A stretch of DNA of 38,653 nucleotides, from NCBI GenBank assembly GCA_003138485.1, contig PLGF01000084.1, positions 1-38,653 on the forward strand, written 5' to 3'. Positions 34,949-38,653 of the stretch are shown here, in pieces. The translations under genes were made by a program, and so were the position numbers. Position 1 is the stretch's first letter; each line of letters opens with the position of its first letter. The stretch comes from Verrucomicrobiales bacterium (lineage in GTDB: Bacteria; Verrucomicrobiota; Verrucomicrobiia; Limisphaerales; Palsa-1400). Under the pieces are notes generated by a model, which worked only from the letters and a program-made list of their open reading frames with translations, made no database searches and was not told the DNA's origin.

Positions 34949-36199
34949 TCAGTAGGATGCGCCCATCGGCCGGGTGCCGCGGGCTATGCGCCTCCATAAG
35001 TCCGCCGCCCGATGTTTGCCTTGAAGGAGCAAACCCGGAAAATGGGGACGCAATTCCGGGAGCACCTCCACCTTGGGCGCGTTCGCCAGAGGGGCGGGGC
35101 GCTTCCCGTTGGCGCGTTCAAATAGCGACTCGTATTGCGCCGCGAACGTATCCGAACCATATCGCGTCATCGCGGTCTGCCGGGCTGCCTGCGATACGGG
35201 GCCAAACTCCGCCGGCTGGGCGACAAAGTCCCGCAGGATCGAGACGTACTCCTCCGGCTTGTTCCGGTCACACAAAAAGCCGTCCACTTTGTCGTTGATG
35301 ATCATGTCAGTCGCCCCCGGAAGACGGCTGGCCAGGACCACCAACCCGTGAGCCATCGCTTCAAGAACCACATGCGGCGTTCCTTCATAATGAGAGGTCA
35401 TGACCAGGAAATCGTGTTCGTCCAGCAAACGGGCCACCTGGCGTTGAGGCTGGACCCCCAGAAATTGAATCTGGCCGCCAAACGCGCAAGCCGCAGCTTG
35501 GGAGCGAAGCGAGTTCAGTTCCGCGCCGCCGCCCACAATGGACATCGAAAAGGGCGTCGCTGCCTCATGGAGGCGCGTCAGCACCCGCATTAAACCGGCG
35601 AGGTTTTTTTGAGGCTCAAGCCGGCCGACGTAGATGAGGCGCAACGGAGTCCGGGCCTCCGCCTGCTTTCGGCCGGCGGCGGGAGGCTCTATCCCGACGG
35701 GTATCGTGGCCATGGGAACGCCGTCGCGGTTTTCACGCTCCACATAAGCGCCGATATTGTTCGAGACACTGACCACCCAATCCAGCCAGGCGCCATTTGC
35801 AAGGCCGAGCGCCACTTCATACTCAGTCACATTATGCACAACCGACACCCGGCGCAACTGAGGCGGCAGGAAGGGCATCGCCGCCTGGACAGGCGGCACC
35901 ATATTGTTGATTATCACGTCAGGACTCAAAGCGGCAATCCTTTGCACCAGACGCCGGATATAGCGGGATCGGCTTTCCAGACCGCGTCTGAGGACGCAGA
36001 CGTAATCCAAACTCTCGGCGAAATCGCCATAAAGCTCCCCAAAAGGCTCAGGCACAATGGCGCCCACCCGGCAGCCCCGGCGGCGCAAGGCCCGGCCAAA
36101 GTTCAGAGTATGCGTGCTGTGCCCGCCAATCCGGAAATCGGAGCAGGCGATAAGAACATGCGCCGGGCCGGGCGATGACTGGGGTTGGGAATGACTCAT
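34949..36199 (-). CDS. glycosyltransferase family 4 protein
   Basis: This 416-residue GT-B transferase is the most canonical of the four in the window. The acceptor half has HVLIACSDFRIGGHSTHTLNFGRALRRRGCRVGAIVPEP with the Gly-Gly loop. The donor half has LRLIYVGRLEPQKNLAGLMRVL, MSIVGGGAELNSLR, QIQFLGVQPQRQVARLLDEHDFLVMTSHYEGTPHVVLEAMAHGLVVLAS, including the EX7E motif (EGTPHVVLE). It should add a sugar with retention of configuration to the repeat unit. About 55 residues beyond the GT domain (KVEVLPELRPHFPGLLLQGK...) form a basic tail that could contact the membrane. ATG 36199 overlaps the stop of the hexapeptide transferase gene (ATGA, 36196-36199); the frame further upstream is not GT-like. 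Confidence 0.92.
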   Translation of the reverse strand: MSHSQPQSSPGPAHVLIACSDFRIGGHSTHTLNFGRALRRRGCRVGAIVPEPFGELYGDFAESLDYVCVLRRGLESRSRYIRRLVQRIAALSPDVIINNMVPPVQAAMPFLPPQLRRVSVVHNVTEYEVALGLANGAWLDWVVSVSNNIGAYVERENRDGVPMATIPVGIEPPAAGRKQAEARTPLRLIYVGRLEPQKNLAGLMRVLTRLHEAATPFSMSIVGGGAELNSLRSQAAACAFGGQIQFLGVQPQRQVARLLDEHDFLVMTSHYEGTPHVVLEAMAHGLVVLASRLPGATDMIINDKVDGFLCDRNKPEEYVSILRDFVAQPAEFGPVSQAARQTAMTRYGSDTFAAQYESLFERANGKRPAPLANAPKVEVLPELRPHFPGLLLQGKHRAADLWRRIARGTRPMGASY

Positions 36200-36810
36200 T
36201 TCGCTTTTGCTTCTACTCGGCCGCCACGGGAGGGCTGCCCGGCTGGAGTTTCTCTCGCCGGAAGGGACCGGATAATACGCGCGGGAACACCCCCCGCCAG
36301 ACATCGCGGCGGAACGTCTTTGGTAACGACCGCGCCGGCGGCAATCACGGCTCCGTCACCGATCGAGACGCCCTTCAGAATCACCGCGTTACATCCGATC
36401 CAGCAATCGCGACCAATGCGGATGGGACTCGTCACATACCCTTGATCCACAATAGGGATGTTAGGATCATCAAAACGGTGATCGTGATCACGAATGCTCA
36501 CGCGCTCGGCTATGCGGCAGCAGGCGCCAATCGTGATGGCTTCCAATGCAACGATCATCACGTCCCGATTCACGTACACCCAGGGGCCGATCTCAATTCG
36601 CCCTTCGCTGTGCAAGCACACCCGATCTTCGAAATGTGCCGCGCGGCCAACCTCGATGACGCCCGTTCCACACGCTTGGATTGAACAGCCCCGCCCCAGT
36701 CGCAGCCCGTGCGGGTCGATCCGAACGCGGCCCTTTCGGGAAACCAGCAATCTGCGGATTTCAGAAATCAGCCTGGCAAGCTTGAAGGATAGGACGCTCC
36801 GGGAAGTCAT
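36196..36810 (-). CDS. left-handed beta-helix (hexapeptide) acyltransferase
   Basis: The 204-residue product contains an imperfect hexapeptide repeat array from about 38 to 175: LRLGRGCSIQACGTGVIEVG, GRIEIGPWVYVNRDVMIVALEAITIGACCRIAERVSIRDHDH, then SPIRIGRDCWIGCNAVILKGVSIGDGAVIAAGAVVTKDVPP and the capping GGVPARII. This matches WcaF/maltose acetyltransferase-like enzymes that O-acetylate sugars from acetyl-CoA. H113 or H115 in 'RDHDHRF' is the likely catalytic base. A short basic N-terminal helix precedes the repeats. The gene follows the flippase by 18 nt and is coupled to the next glycosyltransferase by ATGA. With the OafA-like protein the locus has two different acyl-decorating activities besides the megasynthase. 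Confidence 0.93.
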   Translation of the reverse strand: MTSRSVLSFKLARLISEIRRLLVSRKGRVRIDPHGLRLGRGCSIQACGTGVIEVGRAAHFEDRVCLHSEGRIEIGPWVYVNRDVMIVALEAITIGACCRIAERVSIRDHDHRFDDPNIPIVDQGYVTSPIRIGRDCWIGCNAVILKGVSIGDGAVIAAGAVVTKDVPPRCLAGGVPARIIRSLPARETPAGQPSRGGRVEAKAK

Positions 36811-36828
36811 GACAAAACAACTCTGCGA

Positions 36829-38184
36829 TCAAGCGGCAGCGGTCAAAGCGACGGGGCGGCGGGCGGGAGCGCGGGACTCCCGGGCGATGCGCGCGTAAAA
36901 CAAATAGGCGATGCTCCACATTAAGGACATGCCCAGCGTGTAACACGCCACCGCGAATATGGGACCCATCCCCAAACGGGACGGCAGCCATATCGTGCCA
37001 AACACAATCACGGTTCGCACGGCGCCGAGGCCAAACTGGAGGCCCTGCCGTTGCAGAAGCACCGATATATCGGCAATCGGCGAGACCAGCAATTGGACCG
37101 CGGCGAGGACCGAAAGAATGGCCGCCAGAACCCCGGCGGTGTGCCAGCGCGCGCCAAACACCACGGGAAAGACCCAAGGGCAGGACAGTCCGATCAAGAG
37201 GACCGCCATTGAGAAGGGCGCCATTTTGCGGGTAACCTTTTTGATGAAGTTCGGCAGTTCGCCTGGCCGTTCACGGATCATCTCGGCAGCCTCGCCAATA
37301 AACACCTGCCCAACGGCAGTCCCAACCAAGGTGCCCGGCAGCGAAACAATCCGCTGCGCCAAACTGAAATGGCCGACAACCGCCTGCGTGTAACACACCG
37401 AAAACAACATGGGCGCGATCAGAGTTCCCGCCGCGTTCAGAAAAGTGGCGCCGGTCGTCAGGAACGCGAATCGCCGATAAATTCGCAACGCATCCCAGAC
37501 CCGTCTTGCAAATGCGGCTACTCCCACCCGGTGGCCTTTATGGAACGTGCCCCGCGCCAAACGACCGACACCCATGGTCATAAAACAAACAGAGCCGATG
37601 AGCAGCCCCAATGGACCCTTCCAAACGCACCCCAGACCAATGGTCACTATAGAACCCACCACCGCTTGCCGCAGTTTCGTTCCGGTCAACGTGAAGTATT
37701 CCTTGCGGCGCAAAGCCCAGACCGAAAAACACTGATAAAGGCTTCCCCCCAGAATGGCTGGGGGCAGCATCCACCAATACTTGAATAGATCGGGAGACCC
37801 CAGCGCCGCGAATGCCCACTTTCCAAACAGCAACATCACGACGACAGAGAGCAGGCTCGCCCCGCAGGCAAGCCCCAGACATGCCCACAGAACCGACCGG
37901 GCATCTTCTTCCTTCGCGGGCAGCATCAGGGCCATCTCGTATCGCCACGTCGCGGGGAGAAGCAGGACACCCAACACCGAACTAAACACCGCCGCCATGC
38001 CATAATCGGCTGGCCCGTAGAGGCGCGTTGTAATCGGAGCGGTCAGGAGTGACACGCCCTGCGCGAAGGCCGTCCCGCCAGCCATCGCCGCAACAGACCG
38101 CGTCAGCCGGCTGGAGCGCCACTTGGCCACGGGATGCCGCAGCATGGGCGCTGCCAGAATAGCATTCACGATGCCCTTAAACAT
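36829..38184 (-). CDS. polysaccharide flippase, Wzx/MATE-like
   Basis: This 451-residue protein is strongly hydrophobic with about twelve predicted membrane segments. The N-terminal 'SVAAMAGGTAFAQGVSLLTAPITTRLYGPADYGMAAVFSSVLGVL' is typical of the polysaccharide biosynthesis flippase family: the TRLYGPADYG motif after helix 1 and the LPATWRYEMALMLP segment. Members move undecaprenyl-linked repeat units across the inner membrane. Its presence, with one Wzy-type protein and several glycosyltransferases, makes a Wzx/Wzy-dependent pathway the best reading, though no initiating phosphoglycosyltransferase or Wzz/Wza is in the window. It starts 25 nt after the stop of a secreted beta-helix protein, so it is probably internal to a transcript that begins further right. 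Confidence 0.93.
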   Translation of the reverse strand: MFKGIVNAILAAPMLRHPVAKWRSSRLTRSVAAMAGGTAFAQGVSLLTAPITTRLYGPADYGMAAVFSSVLGVLLLPATWRYEMALMLPAKEEDARSVLWACLGLACGASLLSVVVMLLFGKWAFAALGSPDLFKYWWMLPPAILGGSLYQCFSVWALRRKEYFTLTGTKLRQAVVGSIVTIGLGCVWKGPLGLLIGSVCFMTMGVGRLARGTFHKGHRVGVAAFARRVWDALRIYRRFAFLTTGATFLNAAGTLIAPMLFSVCYTQAVVGHFSLAQRIVSLPGTLVGTAVGQVFIGEAAEMIRERPGELPNFIKKVTRKMAPFSMAVLLIGLSCPWVFPVVFGARWHTAGVLAAILSVLAAVQLLVSPIADISVLLQRQGLQFGLGAVRTVIVFGTIWLPSRLGMGPIFAVACYTLGMSLMWSIAYLFYARIARESRAPARRPVALTAAA

Positions 38185-38209
38185 TTGGTTGATACCGAAC
38201 TACGATGAT

Positions 38210-38653
38210 CTATTGCCCGGAGGTAACACGAAGGCCTGTCGGCGCCGGAGGCGGCATCACGCCGGTCACGCCGCGAAAAAGCGGCGTCAAAATCAGCGGG
38301 GAGATGCCCATTCCAGAGGCCGGGGAGCCACTTTGAAACGCAATTATCGAGCTTAGCTCGTTGGTGAACATCGGATTGGCAACAGTCGCCCCCGCCGGCA
38401 CATTCTTGGTCAGATTCGATGTGGACCAGAACAGGTTGGCGGCCCAGGAACTCCAAAGGGTCGGGTTGTCAACGATGTTGCTGCCGCAGGCGTAATAAAC
38501 ATTCTGCCCAACCAGGTTCGGCGGCGTTGTGTCGCTGCTGGAGTACATCCTCACCCACCCGGCATATCCGGTGGAATCGGGCGTGTTCGTATTCACGAAC
38601 ACGTTGTTCAGCACCGCGTTGCTGTGCGCTATGTTGCAGAAGAATGGAGTGGG
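38210..38653 (-). CDS. partial secreted protein, C-terminal end of a right-handed beta-helix-type protein
   Basis: The frame is open from the right edge to the stop at 38210, giving 147 residues of a C-terminus; the N-terminus lies outside. The visible part is rich in Asn, Ser, Thr and Gly with beta-helix-like phrases (HSNAVLNNVFVNTNTPDSTGYAGW, GQNVYYACGSNIVDNPTLW, NLFWSTSNLT) and 'VANPMFTNE...IIAFQSGSPASGMG', a closing segment common in parallel beta-helix proteins such as pectate lyase-like surface proteins. It ends with PPPAPTGLRVTSGQ, a Pro-rich tail. A function in binding or trimming polysaccharide is plausible but cannot be shown from this fragment. It is on the same strand and 25 nt from the flippase. 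A GTG at 38614 is only an internal codon. Confidence 0.7.
   Translation of the reverse strand, partial: PTPFFCNIAHSNAVLNNVFVNTNTPDSTGYAGWVRMYSSSDTTPPNLVGQNVYYACGSNIVDNPTLWSSWAANLFWSTSNLTKNVPAGATVANPMFTNELSSIIAFQSGSPASGMGISPLILTPLFRGVTGVMPPPAPTGLRVTSGQ

Noticed and set aside
1-38653. CRISPR arrays, tRNA or rRNA genes, insertion sequences, phage integrase or attachment sites
   Set aside because: No regularly spaced repeats, tRNA-like cloverleaf ends, transposase or integrase motifs were found on reading either strand. The repeats seen are diverged coding paralogues or very short.

Overview
The window looks like a chromosomal segment of a GC-rich Gram-negative bacterium, most probably a member of the Verrucomicrobiota. 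This is an inference: the secreted LamG protein has a 'YTIQAAADL..W'-type N-terminal module, a beta-helix protein ends in a Pro-rich 'APTGL' tail, many genes lack a Shine-Dalgarno sequence, and dense polysaccharide genes sit beside a modular megasynthase. No marker gene fixes the phylum. I see no rRNA, tRNA, CRISPR array or insertion sequence.

Left end (1-1377). There is a small accessory island read leftward: a 131-residue remnant or stand-alone tail of a DNA methyltransferase-like protein, a DUF4258/DUF2283 toxin-antitoxin-like pair joined by ATGA overlaps, and one partial gene running off the window. A clear intrinsic terminator follows the next gene, gmd (GDP-mannose 4,6-dehydratase, 1378-2397). 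A small rightward gene for an exported or membrane-anchored protein (2625-2984) is the only rightward gene I support, and it has its own sigma70-like promoter.

Main locus (3061-38653). Everything here is read leftward, with gaps of at most 26 nt and many overlaps, so it looks like one polycistron of at least 35 kb that starts beyond the right edge. In transcription order it encodes: the end of a secreted beta-helix protein; a Wzx-type flippase; a hexapeptide acyltransferase; a GT4 glycosyltransferase; a Wzy/WaaL-type polymerase or ligase; an SDR, two Gfo/Idh/MocA oxidoreductases and a second SDR in mirror order; three more glycosyltransferases; an OafA-type membrane acyltransferase; then a three-protein NRPS/PKS assembly line (5559-24092), a thioesterase and a secreted LamG protein.

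Reading the assembly line colinearly: an acyl-activating ligase-ACP loads a carboxylic acid. C-A(N-MT)-PCP adds an amino acid predicted to be alanine (pocket DLFNNALTYK) and N-methylates it. KS-AT-KR-ACP adds malonate and reduces the ketone, giving a statine-like gamma-amino-beta-hydroxy acid. KS-AT-ACP adds a second malonate left as a ketone, and C-A-PCP adds serine (pocket DVWHISLVDK). Release is by a thioesterase whose nucleophile position is Cys (GYCFGG). A second thioesterase with normal Ser (GYSFGG) follows in another frame. The reading frames meet at a run of eight A; losing one A would fuse them into a tandem-TE protein.

The main novelty is the welding of a complete Wzx/Wzy-type polysaccharide gene set to a lipopeptide-polyketide assembly line in one apparent transcript, with no dedicated exporter, MbtH or phosphopantetheinyl transferase in the window. 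It could make a polysaccharide or glycolipid carrying a PKS-NRPS acyl group, or a co-expressed glycosylated lipopeptide. Both are hypotheses.
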